Positions 41,569 through 50,500 are shown, counted from the stretch's first letter. The stretch is DNA of 56,672 nucleotides from Myxococcales bacterium (GCA_947491025.1 CANLIC010000030.1:1-56672); one strand, 5' to 3'. A program made the numbers and translations. The notes: a model not told the origin generated them from the letters alone.

Positions 41569-42333
41569 ATGGAATGCGATAGCTCAGCGACGCCACTGGT
41601 CATCGGCTACGACGTTCGGGTCAGCTCCGAACGCAACGGCGCGGCAGCCGTCACCTGGAACGACCCCTCGCAGTGGGGCGCCGTCTGCGGCGCTTCCAGC
41701 ATCGAGGTCTTCCCCCTCATCCTCCACCGCGAGAGCGCACCCACGTTGACGCTGGTCGCCGAGGGTAGCTCGGACGGCCGCACCTTCCTGCCGATCAACG
41801 CAGTCGCCGAGCGTTGTACTTGGGACGACCAAGCCGAGCCGCAGTCTACCACCATCCACTTGCGGCGGGACGAGGCGGCGCCCATCGTCCGCTTCGGTCT
41901 GCAGGTGGAGAATGGCACCAGCGTACAAGGCGCGGTGCGGGTGTCGCTCGTCATCGTCGTCCATCGCAGCACGCAGCAGGCCACCCACGCAGCGGTCTCC
42001 ATGGCGAGCATCTCTGGCGCCGACACGCCGGTGGCGTCTACAGACCCTGTGCGCGACACCCTGCTCGACGCCACCTTCTGCTCCAGCGTCGTGGTCCGCC
42101 TCAGCGCCACGTCGGTCACCGGAACCTTGAATGTGGAGCTGCGCACCTCCGACGACGGTGACACCTGGTACAGCCTGACGGGAGCGACGATCAGCTTGAC
42201 CACGACGCCGGATACCGACACCGTGGGCCTCAGCGTCACGGCCGGCATCCTGCGCTACGTGAAGCTGTTCACGACCGCTGGCAACACGGGCTCGGCGACC
42301 GGATTCAACGCCATCGTCTGGGTCAGGTCCTAG
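41569..42333 (+). CDS. Unrecognised protein with two beta-sandwich-like halves
   Basis: I do not recognise this 254-aa protein. It has no signal peptide or membrane segment. The two halves (about residues 10-130 and 137-254) look like related beta-rich domains. Each ends in a similar run: VRVSLVIVVHRS in the first, FNAIVWVRS in the second. Each also contains a SSDGRTFLPI / SDDGDTWYSL match, a pattern of the kind seen in carbohydrate-binding and phage-tail-type beta-sandwiches. It has a strong ribosome site and is followed after 27 bp by the next gene, so the three genes 41569-45149 probably form one unit. Whether it is exported by another route is unknown. Confidence 0.7.
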   Translation: MECDSSATPLVIGYDVRVSSERNGAAAVTWNDPSQWGAVCGASSIEVFPLILHRESAPTLTLVAEGSSDGRTFLPINAVAERCTWDDQAEPQSTTIHLRRDEAAPIVRFGLQVENGTSVQGAVRVSLVIVVHRSTQQATHAAVSMASISGADTPVASTDPVRDTLLDATFCSSVVVRLSATSVTGTLNVELRTSDDGDTWYSLTGATISLTTTPDTDTVGLSVTAGILRYVKLFTTAGNTGSATGFNAIVWVRS

Positions 42334-42349
42334 ACCGGCACGGACTGGC

Positions 42350-42355
42350 AGGAGG
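42350..42355 (+). promoter_or_regulatory. Ribosome binding site of the 287-aa gene
   Basis: aggagg lies 5 bases before the ATG at 42361. Confidence 0.65.
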
Positions 42356-42360
42356 GCGGC

Positions 42361-43224
42361 ATGGGTGGAGATCGCTTCTTGCCCCGCTTTGGCGATGCGC
42401 CTGATGGCGGCTTGCCGTTTGGTCAGTTGCCGTGTCCGCCGAGTCCCTCATGGCCGCCGCTTCCGGGGTACGAGCACTGCTTCAACAAGGTGTACATGCC
42501 GCGGACCTTGCCGCCGGCGCCTGCGCTGATTCAACCGGCGAAGAAGAAGTGTGATCCCTTCTCGCCGGATTGGCCCGGTTGCCAGGAACCGGGGTGTGGC
42601 AAGGTGGGGCAGATGCCTTGTCCGCCGAGTCAGCAGAAAGAGGGTGACACTAGGAAGCTATTGAGGATCCAAGGGTTCATTCGAGGTCGGATTCGCCTGA
42701 TCGTCAATCTGTCGCCCAGTAATTGGATTTTGCCGATAGGTTCAAGCCATTATGTACCCACCGGGTACTTGCTGGTCTCCATCAAGGTCATCCCGCTGTT
42801 CGGCACAACTCCAAAGCACGTCCTGATACTCGGTCCTCAGGCCGCCAACTGGGCGCCCACACCTGTGGCGCAATTCGCTGTTCCATACAAGGATTGCAAA
42901 ATTAAGTGCGAGCCGACATCACCTGCCCAGGGAGACTCTCAGGATCCGTTGAAGCTGACGTTCCTAGGTCCGCATTTGTCGGACTACAAGTTCGACTGGG
43001 CGAAGTTTGCCGTAAAGCCTCTGCCCGGCACGACCGCGTTGGTCGAGCAGAGCTCAGTCCTGACGATCGATTCCATGCCAACGCTGCCCGGAATCACGCG
43101 TGAGATTGGTGCGTCAGCGTCGCTATGGCCATCTGATTGGGCGAACCCGATCGGGGACCCGGCGACGTGGCCGGAGTTGTTCTTCGACCTCCAGTATACG
43201 CTGCAGGAGAGCAAGTGGAGCTAG
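42361..43224 (+). CDS. Unrecognised Pro/Cys-rich N-terminal protein, low GC
   Basis: I do not recognise this 287-aa protein. The first 95 residues are rich in Pro and Cys and contain the same motif twice, GQLPCPPS and GQMPCPPS, flanking CDPFSPDWPGCQEPGCG. The rest (about 100-287) is beta-rich, e.g. IRGRIRLIVNLS and YLLVSIKVIPLF, without membrane segments. There is no signal peptide. The coding sequence is visibly less GC-rich than the window: bases 42721-42780 hold 29 G/C of 60 by my count, against 47 of 60 at 44041-44100. That suggests recent transfer or different selection. It ends 10 bases inside the next gene's start region, so the two are probably translationally coupled. Confidence 0.7.
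   Translation: MGGDRFLPRFGDAPDGGLPFGQLPCPPSPSWPPLPGYEHCFNKVYMPRTLPPAPALIQPAKKKCDPFSPDWPGCQEPGCGKVGQMPCPPSQQKEGDTRKLLRIQGFIRGRIRLIVNLSPSNWILPIGSSHYVPTGYLLVSIKVIPLFGTTPKHVLILGPQAANWAPTPVAQFAVPYKDCKIKCEPTSPAQGDSQDPLKLTFLGPHLSDYKFDWAKFAVKPLPGTTALVEQSSVLTIDSMPTLPGITREIGASASLWPSDWANPIGDPATWPELFFDLQYTLQESKWS
43205..43210 (+). promoter_or_regulatory. Ribosome binding site for the GTG start at 43215
   Basis: aggaga lies 4 bases before GTG 43215, inside the end of the preceding gene. It decides this start over the in-frame 43137 (no ribosome site) and 43230. Confidence 0.5.
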
Positions 43225-45149
43225 CCCTCGTGCACCGCAAGGGTCGACGCCGAGCCGCACGTGGATCAGGCTTTGCCGCGCTGCTCGTCCTTGCCTGCAG
43301 CGAGCAGTTGGGGGACACAACTGCTACCGAGACGGTGCCGCCGGTGATCCTGGTGGATGGGATGCTGAGCGCTCGCGAGTGCCTCCAGACCGGCGGCAAG
43401 TCCGTACCCTGCACGGAGCTGCCTCGCGTCTATGGCGCGGAAGCGCGCTCACCTGGGATGCAAGGAACCATGGGTTCTGGGCTGGACCTGCCGCACCTGG
43501 CTTATGAGGGAGATCCCAAATTCAAGACCACTGCGGTGTCCTTTGGACGGCGGTTCGCCCCTGCGGTCGACTGTTTGGTACCCTTCGATGTTTCGAGCAA
43601 GGACAAGGCACTGAACCCCGCCGCCGCGGACGCGTATTTGAGGTGGCCATTTTCTGCGATGTGGTCCCTCCCTACCGACGTGGTCGCGGGAACGATGGCG
43701 GTGCCACTCGCGACAGAAGCTACGAATTGCGGTGCCATGCTCTTGGCGGCCGGAGATGAGTGGGAGAGTGCGGCGGCCATGTCCACCCTGGAAGACCCAG
43801 CTGGGGCCTGGCTCGCGTTGTGGCGGGCTTCGTGGGAGAGCCTTGACTACATTCCTTGGACTCAGCAGTACTCGCAGTCTCCCAAAAGCCTCCAGGTTTG
43901 GACAGTCATCCCGAAATTTGAAGTCGTCTACCCCGCAGATCCGCCAAGCGAAGTCATCTTCAAGGCCTACATCGCCCGGTACCTTGCCGCCCATGACCTC
44001 ATGTACGATGAGCGGCCCTACGGGGAGTCCACAAACGAAATCGTCGCCCCCGGCCTCCACCTCGACCCGGACACCGCCCAACGCTTCGGCGACCCCGCCC
44101 TCCACGATCACCACCTCGCCCGCTTCCTCGCTATCGCTGGCGCCAAGAACAAACTACCCAAGATCATCAACTTCCGAACCCGCGCCGCCAGCTCCGCCCA
44201 ACTCCTCGCCACCGCCGCCACGGTTCGCACCCTCGCCGACAAGGCGGGCTGGCCCAAACAGCAACAGTGGCGCCGCACCATCGCCGTGCAACACGTCGCC
44301 ATCCAACCAGGCGTCGCTGCCACCCCTGACCCGCGGGTACTGGCCTGGCGCCGCACGCTCCTCGTCCTCGCGGCGGCAGTCCGCGTCATGGACGGCGTCG
44401 GTGAAGAGACCTTTTCCTTCCACGTCGGTACCGTCACCTCCACCCTCGAGCCGCTAGGCGCCCTGCGACCGGCCGACCTGACGACCTCGGGTTGGCCGAG
44501 CGAGGGTCCGCCGCGCGACCACACCACGGCCAAGTGGCGGGCGGCGTCTTGGCCGCTGTGGGTCATTCAGCAGTCGCTCTGGGACATCTACGTCACGACA
44601 CCGACGCCCCATTGCATCGCCTACGGCAACTGCGGCGTCAAACCAGAGCCCGGAAAGTACGACCACATCCTCGTCGGTCGCGCGCCGATCGCCCTGGAGC
44701 TGGAGGGCATCGACGCCGCGGGGCCATGGCGCGCACCCAATGTCGATTCCGGCGTCTCCATCGTCGCCATGCGCGAGCCCTGCCGCGTCGACGGTGAACC
44801 CGAGGACTGCTTCGCGCGTGGCGAGCGAGCCCTGCGTCCCTTCCGCACCTTGGCCGGCGACGCCGCTACGGCTCCAGGCCGCAGCGTCGTGGTGCGGGCG
44901 CTTGTGGTCGACGAGCGCGATTCGGTCGCTGCGGCGACGCCGACGGCCGGGATCTTGCGACTGCGCCTGCAAGTGCCAGCGGGCGTCACCTCGGTACGAC
45001 TGCGCAGCGCGACCATGCCGCCGCCGCAGGCGCTCTTTGACGAAGTTGAGGTCGCGGAACCGCGTAACGTCGAGGTCGTCGATGGCGTCGCTACGCTCGA
45101 ATTGCCGGCGACGCGGCCCGGCGCCGTCTTGCTGGAGGCCGCGTACTGA
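43215..45149 (+). CDS. Unrecognised probable lipoprotein, composition-chimeric
   Basis: I do not recognise this 644-aa protein. Starting at GTG 43215 gives a short basic N terminus (HRKGRRRAARG) and a hydrophobic stretch ending in ALLVLACSEQ, a good lipobox, so it is probably a lipoprotein. The middle is helical with many Trp and Tyr (about residues 200-450). The C-terminal 100 residues are beta-rich with VVRALVVDERD and LRLRLQVPAGVTSVRLRSA, like a carbohydrate-binding or Ig-type domain. No catalytic motif is clear. The 5' part to about 44035 uses mixed codons. From about 44040 on, GC in third positions becomes very high without any break in frame, which looks like two sources joined. It overlaps the preceding gene by 10 bp. 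Confidence 0.7.
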   Translation: MELALVHRKGRRRAARGSGFAALLVLACSEQLGDTTATETVPPVILVDGMLSARECLQTGGKSVPCTELPRVYGAEARSPGMQGTMGSGLDLPHLAYEGDPKFKTTAVSFGRRFAPAVDCLVPFDVSSKDKALNPAAADAYLRWPFSAMWSLPTDVVAGTMAVPLATEATNCGAMLLAAGDEWESAAAMSTLEDPAGAWLALWRASWESLDYIPWTQQYSQSPKSLQVWTVIPKFEVVYPADPPSEVIFKAYIARYLAAHDLMYDERPYGESTNEIVAPGLHLDPDTAQRFGDPALHDHHLARFLAIAGAKNKLPKIINFRTRAASSAQLLATAATVRTLADKAGWPKQQQWRRTIAVQHVAIQPGVAATPDPRVLAWRRTLLVLAAAVRVMDGVGEETFSFHVGTVTSTLEPLGALRPADLTTSGWPSEGPPRDHTTAKWRAASWPLWVIQQSLWDIYVTTPTPHCIAYGNCGVKPEPGKYDHILVGRAPIALELEGIDAAGPWRAPNVDSGVSIVAMREPCRVDGEPEDCFARGERALRPFRTLAGDAATAPGRSVVVRALVVDERDSVAAATPTAGILRLRLQVPAGVTSVRLRSATMPPPQALFDEVEVAEPRNVEVVDGVATLELPATRPGAVLLEAAY

Positions 45150-45281
45150 GGGCCTTTCGGTCGCGATCCGACTGGGGCGAAACCACGCTGTCTTCTCGTC
45201 GCCTGCCTCCAGCAACACGATGAGATTGGGCATAATCAGGCCGAGAGGTCGATCCCACAGTCGGCGTTTTTCAGGGTCCTG

Positions 45282-45812
45282 CTAGTCACGGCTGTACTCG
45301 GCCAAACTCGCCACTGGCCGCTGGGTCTCAAATACGCGCGCCAACTCAACGCGCACGCGCCCATCCTCGAGGCGCGACACGGCCAGCCCGTGCAGCCACT
45401 CGGCCAAGCGCTCCGCCGTCGGCGCGAATGGGAACACCGCCAGCTTGAGGCCACCCGGCCAGCGGTTCTCGGCGCCATGCAGGGGCCCGTCGGCGCACTT
45501 GGTCGGCGCGGCGTCGGCGCCTGCGGCGCGCGAGGCGAGCAGGCCTTCGCCGAGGGATCGCAACGCCGGCTCGACCTCGGCGTAGCTCTCGGCCCCGAGC
45601 GCCAATCCGTGGTCGAGCAAAGCGTGGCAGGGCTCCAACACGCCGCGCTTGAGGTCCTTGAAGTCGACGACAAAGCCCTGTCCATCGAGCTCGCGTGCGG
45701 CGAGGACGACCTCGAAGCGCCAGGTGTGGCCATGCACGTGGACGCAGGGGCCGAGGTGCCCGCGGACGTGGTGCGAAAAGTCGATGTCGATGCCCTTGCA
45801 GATTCGGTACAT
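45282..45812 (-). CDS. 6-pyruvoyltetrahydropterin synthase / QueD family enzyme
   Basis: This 176-aa protein has the T-fold signature of PTPS/QueD. Zinc ligands are His15 (FSHH), His27 and His29 (VHGH), with the catalytic Cys at 23 in GPCVHVHGH. Further motifs are DFKDLK, LDHG, and the C-terminal VFETQRP with the substrate-binding Glu. QueD makes 6-carboxytetrahydropterin in 7-deazaguanine (queuosine) synthesis, and PTPS makes the biopterin precursor. The two are hard to separate, so no symbol is given. It is about 50 residues longer than usual QueD owing to an insertion (about residues 75-125) between LDHG and the FPFAPTAERL motif. It lies 73 bp downstream of the thiolase gene in the same direction. 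No other queuosine gene is nearby. Confidence 0.85.
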   Translation of the reverse strand: MYRICKGIDIDFSHHVRGHLGPCVHVHGHTWRFEVVLAARELDGQGFVVDFKDLKRGVLEPCHALLDHGLALGAESYAEVEPALRSLGEGLLASRAAGADAAPTKCADGPLHGAENRWPGGLKLAVFPFAPTAERLAEWLHGLAVSRLEDGRVRVELARVFETQRPVASLAEYSRD

Positions 45813-45885
45813 CTGGCGACTCCGGGCCGGCCTTGGCGGCGTGCGGGGCGCCGGGGGAGCAAATCCCTGCCGCGCCCTGCGGGCG

Positions 45886-47172
45886 CTAGGCCCTGGCGAC
45901 GATGGTGACGACGGCGGTCTTGTCGTCGCCGCCCATGTTGGCGGCGAGGCCGACGCTGAGCGAGCGCGGCACTTGGTAGTCGCCGCAGAGGCCGTGGAGC
46001 TGGCGGTGCAGCTCGAGCAGCTGCTTGACGCCGGTGGCGCCGACCGGGTGGCCGAAGCCGACCAGCCCGCCGCCGGTGTTGATCGGCAGCGCGCCGCCGA
46101 TCTCGGTCCGACCTGCGGCGACCTGGGCGGCGGCCTCGCCAGGGGCGGCGAAGCCGAGCGCCTCCATCATCAACAGCTCGGTGATGGTGAAGCAGTCGTG
46201 CACCTCGGCGACCTCGATGGCGTCAGCGCCGAGCCCAGCCTGGGCGTAGGCGCGCGCGGCGGCCTCGGCCGTGGTCGGCAGGCGCAGCGGATCGCCGTCG
46301 GTGTAGAGGTCGCTGGTGGCGACCTGGCAGGCCAGCACGCGCGTGGCGTCGGCGGCAGCGCGGCCCAGCTTGCGCAGGCCGGCTTCGCTGACGAGGACAA
46401 GAGCGGCGCCGCCGTCGCTGACCTGGCTGCAGTCGCTGACCTTGAGGTAGTCGCGGACCTCTTCGTTGGCCAGGAACTTCGCATTGCGCGGGCCCTCGCT
46501 GGCGGCGGTCTCGAGGTCCATGCGGACCGAGCGCATGTGCGCCAGCGGGTTGCGGTTGGCGTTGGCGTAGGCCTTGACCGAGACGCGGCCGAGGTCGAGC
46601 TCCGAGAGCCCGGTCGCCTCGTGTACGGCCTTGGTGCGGCGGGCGAAGAGGGCGGGGAAGGTGAAGTCGTCGATGGGCCGCTGCCGGGCATAGTGCGCGG
46701 CCCGCGCGAGGTAGTCGCCGCCCTGGCGCGCGCTGGCGGTGGTCTGGACCTCCGCGCCGACGACGAGGCAGATGTCCGCGCCGCCGGCGATGGCGTCCAT
46801 GGCGCTGGCGAAGGCGAGCCCGCCCGAGGCGCAGGCGCCCTCGACGCGCCAGATCGGCTTGTTGCGCAGGCCGGGGTCCGCGCCGGCGACCGCAGCGCCG
46901 AGGTGGCCCTGGTTGCTGAAGAGCTCGCCAACGAAGTTGCCGATGATTGCGCGATCGACGTCGGCGGCGCGGACGCCAGTCGCGGCGAGGGCGCCCTGCA
47001 CGGCGGCGGTGATGGTCTGCTCGAGCGTCGGGTTCTCGCGCTTGCCGAAGTCGGCGTGGCCCTTCCACACGAAATCAGGGTGGTTCTTGCCGATGAAGGG
47101 CGAGATCGTGCCGCCGAGGATGTAGGCCTGGCGGCCGCTCTTGCCTTGGGTGCCGGTCGTGGAGGTGGCCAT
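45886..47172 (-). CDS. Thiolase (acetyl-CoA acetyltransferase / SCP-x type)
   Basis: This 428-aa enzyme has the thiolase active site in three parts. The nucleophile Cys is in VEGACASGG. The HDCFTITELLMMEALGF motif is typical of the SCP-x/thiolase-like branch. The GGGLVGFGHPVGATGVKQ motif supplies the base His. It cleaves 3-ketoacyl-CoA or condenses acyl-CoAs in the cytosol. The family contains both degradative and biosynthetic members and sequence alone does not decide. The ATG at 47172 is preceded on its strand by AGGACACG, a weak ribosome site, and starts at the expected N terminus; longer in-frame readings overlap the upstream gene's shadow. It lies 122 bp after the lipase-like gene in the same direction. 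Confidence 0.92.
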   Translation of the reverse strand: MATSTTGTQGKSGRQAYILGGTISPFIGKNHPDFVWKGHADFGKRENPTLEQTITAAVQGALAATGVRAADVDRAIIGNFVGELFSNQGHLGAAVAGADPGLRNKPIWRVEGACASGGLAFASAMDAIAGGADICLVVGAEVQTTASARQGGDYLARAAHYARQRPIDDFTFPALFARRTKAVHEATGLSELDLGRVSVKAYANANRNPLAHMRSVRMDLETAASEGPRNAKFLANEEVRDYLKVSDCSQVSDGGAALVLVSEAGLRKLGRAAADATRVLACQVATSDLYTDGDPLRLPTTAEAAARAYAQAGLGADAIEVAEVHDCFTITELLMMEALGFAAPGEAAAQVAAGRTEIGGALPINTGGGLVGFGHPVGATGVKQLLELHRQLHGLCGDYQVPRSLSVGLAANMGGDDKTAVVTIVARA

Positions 47173-47294
47173 CGTGTCCTCTGCGTAGGGGAGTGCGCCG
47201 CGGCCATCGCCGGGATGCCGCGGCAAGGTAGGTCGAAGGGGCGCGTTGCCAAGGGCGCGGGGAGGCCGGCGCGGGCTGGAGGGCGCCGCGGACG

Positions 47295-50200
47295 CTACGG
47301 CGTGCCCATCGGCAGGTCCCACGCCGCAGCGAGGCCCTTGTCCTGCACGCACTTCCAGTCGGCCCAGCAGGGATCCTCGACGACCTTGCGGCCGAGCGAG
47401 TGGAAGAAGTTGACGATGAGGTTGCGGTGGTACTCGGTGTAGCTCGGCTGGTAGCCCTCGAGCGGCGGGTGGACGTCGTTCTTGTCGACCTGCGCGATAT
47501 ACTCGTGCTTGCCACCGACGTTGGCGAGGCAGAGGCCCGAGAGGCCGCCCTTGCCGTCCTCGGTGGGCACGACGCGACAATTGGCGAAGCCGCCGGGCTT
47601 GCCGGGAGACAGCGGCGGCACGTAGCGCTCGGCCTCTGTGATGGTGCCGGCGTCGATGCGCTTCTGCGTGGAGTTGTCGACGACGCCGCGGCGGATCGCC
47701 TCATCGGTCCAGGCGCGCCAGGGCGCGTCGTCGACGTAGTCCTTGCCGCGGCCGAAGAGGCCAATCGCTCTAGACAAAGCGAGGCCGGCGCCGAAGGGCA
47801 CGGTTCGGTCGCCGACGGCCAGCATCATTAGGAGGTTGGTCGGGGCGCCTTCGAGCGGCTGCAGGAACATGCGCTCGGCGGCGGTGATGGCGTCGGCGCT
47901 CTCGAGGATGTTGGAGTTCAGCTGCACGAGGCGGCGGAACTCGGGGGTGTTGCGCTCGCGGGCGTTGCCCTCGACGGGCGAGATGGTCTTGACCTCTTGC
48001 AGGATTTTGCCGTCCGTGCCGAGCACCTGCACGCGGTAGGTGTCGCCGATGTCGCCGGCCAGGGCCAGCGCGAACTTGCCGCCTGGGCCCGCGACGCCGA
48101 GCTTCTGCGCGCCGGTCTGGTCGTTGACGATGCGGATCTTGGCGCCCTCGCGCAAAGCCAGCTCGCCGAAGGGCACCGGGACGTCGATGGGCTTCTGCAG
48201 GCACTTGCCGTCCTTGGCTTTGCGCGACTGCTTGGTCTCGCGCTTGCAGCGATCGGCGTCGTCGTTCCAAGACAGGCGCACGATGTCGAGGCCCTTGGCG
48301 TCGACCTTTGGCTCGGCGATGGCCGGGCAGGCGGCGATGACCGGGCCCGAGGCCTTCCACATCAGCTTCTCGATGACGCCGTGCAGCTTGGTGCGGATGA
48401 AGATGTCGGCCAAGCCGGCGCCGGCCACGACCGGCGTCGCGGCGACGATGTAGGGCTCGAGCGGCGCCGTCAGCGCGGTGTGGATGCCGCCGAGCGAGAT
48501 ACCCATCATGAAATACGGCACATCGGGTCCGCCGACATCGAGCACGCCGTCGCCATCGAAGTCGCCCTCGACCATGTGGGCCAGCACATCGGCCTCGCTG
48601 GCCGTGCGTGGGTCGGCGAGCGCCGCCGGAATGGCGCGACCGAGGCTGCGCAGCATCCGCACCGCCACGATGTAGTCGAGCGTCGTCTGCCGCATCGAGT
48701 CGCGCATGCGCACCGGGTTGGGCGCATAGTAGGCCTCGCCGGGGCTGTCGTTGAGGGTGCAGTCGCCGTTGTCGTCGGTGCCGCGGCCCTTGACCAGGAG
48801 CTGCTGCAAAAAGCCGTTCTGCTCCAGCTTGTCGAAGGTCTGGTCGAGGGTCAGCGACTCCGGCAGGTTGGCGTCGACGTCGGCGTAGATGAACGAGCCG
48901 AGCAGCGTGCGGACCAGGCCCTTGACCGTGTCTTGGTCGCCGGTAAAGAAGCCGCCGATCTGGTCGCGGGCGTTGGGCAGCACCGGGCCGTGGCCGACGG
49001 CGTCGATGGTGAAGGTGGCGATGCCAGCGCGGGCGAAGCGGTCGGCGAGCAGCAGCGCCTCGATGCGGCTGGTGCCGGTGGCGTGCGCATAGACGATGAC
49101 CGGGAAGGGCGGCTTATGGTGCTCGGTGGTCTTGGGCACCGTCAGCATGAAGGGCACCCGCTCCTCCTCGGCGATGGCCGTCCCTTGCTCGAGGTCGACC
49201 TGCCAGACGTTGCGCTCGGTGATGTCGGTCTGCGGTGTCGCGCGCAGGTTGACCGTGGTCATGTCGCCGAACACCGCGTAGGCCGTGTACTTGAATTCGC
49301 CGCCGACGCTGGGCTCGAACTGCTTGACCAGCTTGAAGATCCCGTCCATGAACGGCCCTTGCAGCGTGCGGTCATGATCGCGCTCGGCGTAGGGGAAGCC
49401 TTTCTTGGCCGGGTGAGCGCCGGGCATGCCGTCGGCGAGGCCGTCGAAGTCGACGTTGAGCGGGTAGATGTGCGCGATTCGCGGCGGGAATTTCTTCTCA
49501 AGCCAGGCGAAGTTGCCGCGCCCGTAGAGGCCTTCGCGCAGCGCACGGAAGGTCTTGGCCAGGTCGCCGGTGGTGAAGGTCCAGGCGAAAGCGATGTCCT
49601 CGACCGCCACGTCGCGGCCAGCCAGCGCCGGCAGCGCGAGGCGCAGGGCCTCGGTCTGGGCGTCGTGGTTGACGGCGTCGAAGGGGCTGCGGATCTGGCC
49701 GCGCTGGCCCTTGGCGTCATAGCCCTGGATGTCGCGGGTCAGCACCACGGCGTAGCGGGCGCCGGCCTGCAGCGGCAAAATCGGCCGGATGTCCAGGGTG
49801 TTGGAGCTGACCTCATAGTGATAGATCCACTTGTCCGGCACGCCGTCGCCGTCGGTGTCGACCTTGTTGTCGGGCGGCGCGACGAAGCTGTCGAAGTCGG
49901 CGAGCGGGTCGAAGGGAAAGTAGGCGTGCGGCTCGGCCTGGTGCGGAAAGTAGCCGCGGCCGAGGTCGAGGGGCACGATCTCGCCGAGGCGGTGGCTGCC
50001 GGGCTCGACGTTGACGACGAAGACGCTGTCGTCGGTGACGGTGGCGAGGTCGAGCGGCCCGTCAAAGCCGACGCTGATCGGTGACATCGCCGAGAAGCCT
50101 GTGACCTCGTTGAGGTGGTGGCGGAAGCGCCGCTCGAACTTGGTCGGGCCGTCGCGGGCGATCGAGACGTGCAGGCCGCCGTCGGCGCTGACGGCCATGG

Positions 50201-50495
50201 CCAGGTCGTTGGGGAAGGGCACCAGCGGCTCGGGCTTTGCCAGCGGCTGAAAGGTGATGCCTGGGCCATAGGTCGCCTCGGCGACCTCGGTCGGATACAG
50301 CCCGCGGACGGAGTCGTCCTCGGAGACGCAGCCGCTGAGCAGCGCCAGGGCGGCGACGCAGGATACGGCGGCGTGCCCCGTCGCAGCGTTGCGGCCAGCG
50401 CCAGGACCGCACACGCGGTCGGCGTGCGACCGGGAGGCGAAATCGGCGCCATCCGACCGCCGTCGATGCCCGGAGGTGCCAAGGAGCTGCTTCAT
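47295..50495 (-). CDS. Lipase/esterase-like alpha/beta hydrolase lipoprotein
   Basis: This 1066-aa protein has a lipoprotein signal ending in ALALLSGCVSEDD. The N-terminal 250 residues are beta-rich and include DTDGDGVPDKW, a calcium-binding-type loop. The hydrolase domain (about residues 420-1050) has VIVYAHATGTSRIEALLLADRFA and IDAVGHG. The nucleophile elbow is MMGISLGG with Ser667. The architecture recalls surface lipases of the Pla-1/cef/VolA group, which are lipoproteins displayed on the outer membrane. The GGAGG ribosome site (50505-50501 on the minus strand) 5 bases before the ATG at 50495 fixes the start. Downstream of a beta-barrel gene (83 bp) and upstream of a thiolase gene. Substrate specificity cannot be read. 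Confidence 0.85.
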   Translation of the reverse strand: MKQLLGTSGHRRRSDGADFASRSHADRVCGPGAGRNAATGHAAVSCVAALALLSGCVSEDDSVRGLYPTEVAEATYGPGITFQPLAKPEPLVPFPNDLAMAVSADGGLHVSIARDGPTKFERRFRHHLNEVTGFSAMSPISVGFDGPLDLATVTDDSVFVVNVEPGSHRLGEIVPLDLGRGYFPHQAEPHAYFPFDPLADFDSFVAPPDNKVDTDGDGVPDKWIYHYEVSSNTLDIRPILPLQAGARYAVVLTRDIQGYDAKGQRGQIRSPFDAVNHDAQTEALRLALPALAGRDVAVEDIAFAWTFTTGDLAKTFRALREGLYGRGNFAWLEKKFPPRIAHIYPLNVDFDGLADGMPGAHPAKKGFPYAERDHDRTLQGPFMDGIFKLVKQFEPSVGGEFKYTAYAVFGDMTTVNLRATPQTDITERNVWQVDLEQGTAIAEEERVPFMLTVPKTTEHHKPPFPVIVYAHATGTSRIEALLLADRFARAGIATFTIDAVGHGPVLPNARDQIGGFFTGDQDTVKGLVRTLLGSFIYADVDANLPESLTLDQTFDKLEQNGFLQQLLVKGRGTDDNGDCTLNDSPGEAYYAPNPVRMRDSMRQTTLDYIVAVRMLRSLGRAIPAALADPRTASEADVLAHMVEGDFDGDGVLDVGGPDVPYFMMGISLGGIHTALTAPLEPYIVAATPVVAGAGLADIFIRTKLHGVIEKLMWKASGPVIAACPAIAEPKVDAKGLDIVRLSWNDDADRCKRETKQSRKAKDGKCLQKPIDVPVPFGELALREGAKIRIVNDQTGAQKLGVAGPGGKFALALAGDIGDTYRVQVLGTDGKILQEVKTISPVEGNARERNTPEFRRLVQLNSNILESADAITAAERMFLQPLEGAPTNLLMMLAVGDRTVPFGAGLALSRAIGLFGRGKDYVDDAPWRAWTDEAIRRGVVDNSTQKRIDAGTITEAERYVPPLSPGKPGGFANCRVVPTEDGKGGLSGLCLANVGGKHEYIAQVDKNDVHPPLEGYQPSYTEYHRNLIVNFFHSLGRKVVEDPCWADWKCVQDKGLAAAWDLPMGTP

Positions 50496-50500
50496 CGTCG

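Noticed and set aside
42361..45149. Prophage remnant or integrative element around the low-GC genes
   Set aside because: No integrase, tRNA, attachment repeats or phage structural motifs could be recognised on either side; low GC alone does not show it.
45282..45812. A queuosine biosynthesis cluster
   Set aside because: Only one PTPS/QueD-like gene is present; no QueC, QueE or QueF neighbour is seen.
47173..47580. Extension of the thiolase upstream to 47580
   Set aside because: It would overlap the lipase-like gene's coding end, and the extra 136 residues are Arg/Pro-rich shadow sequence.
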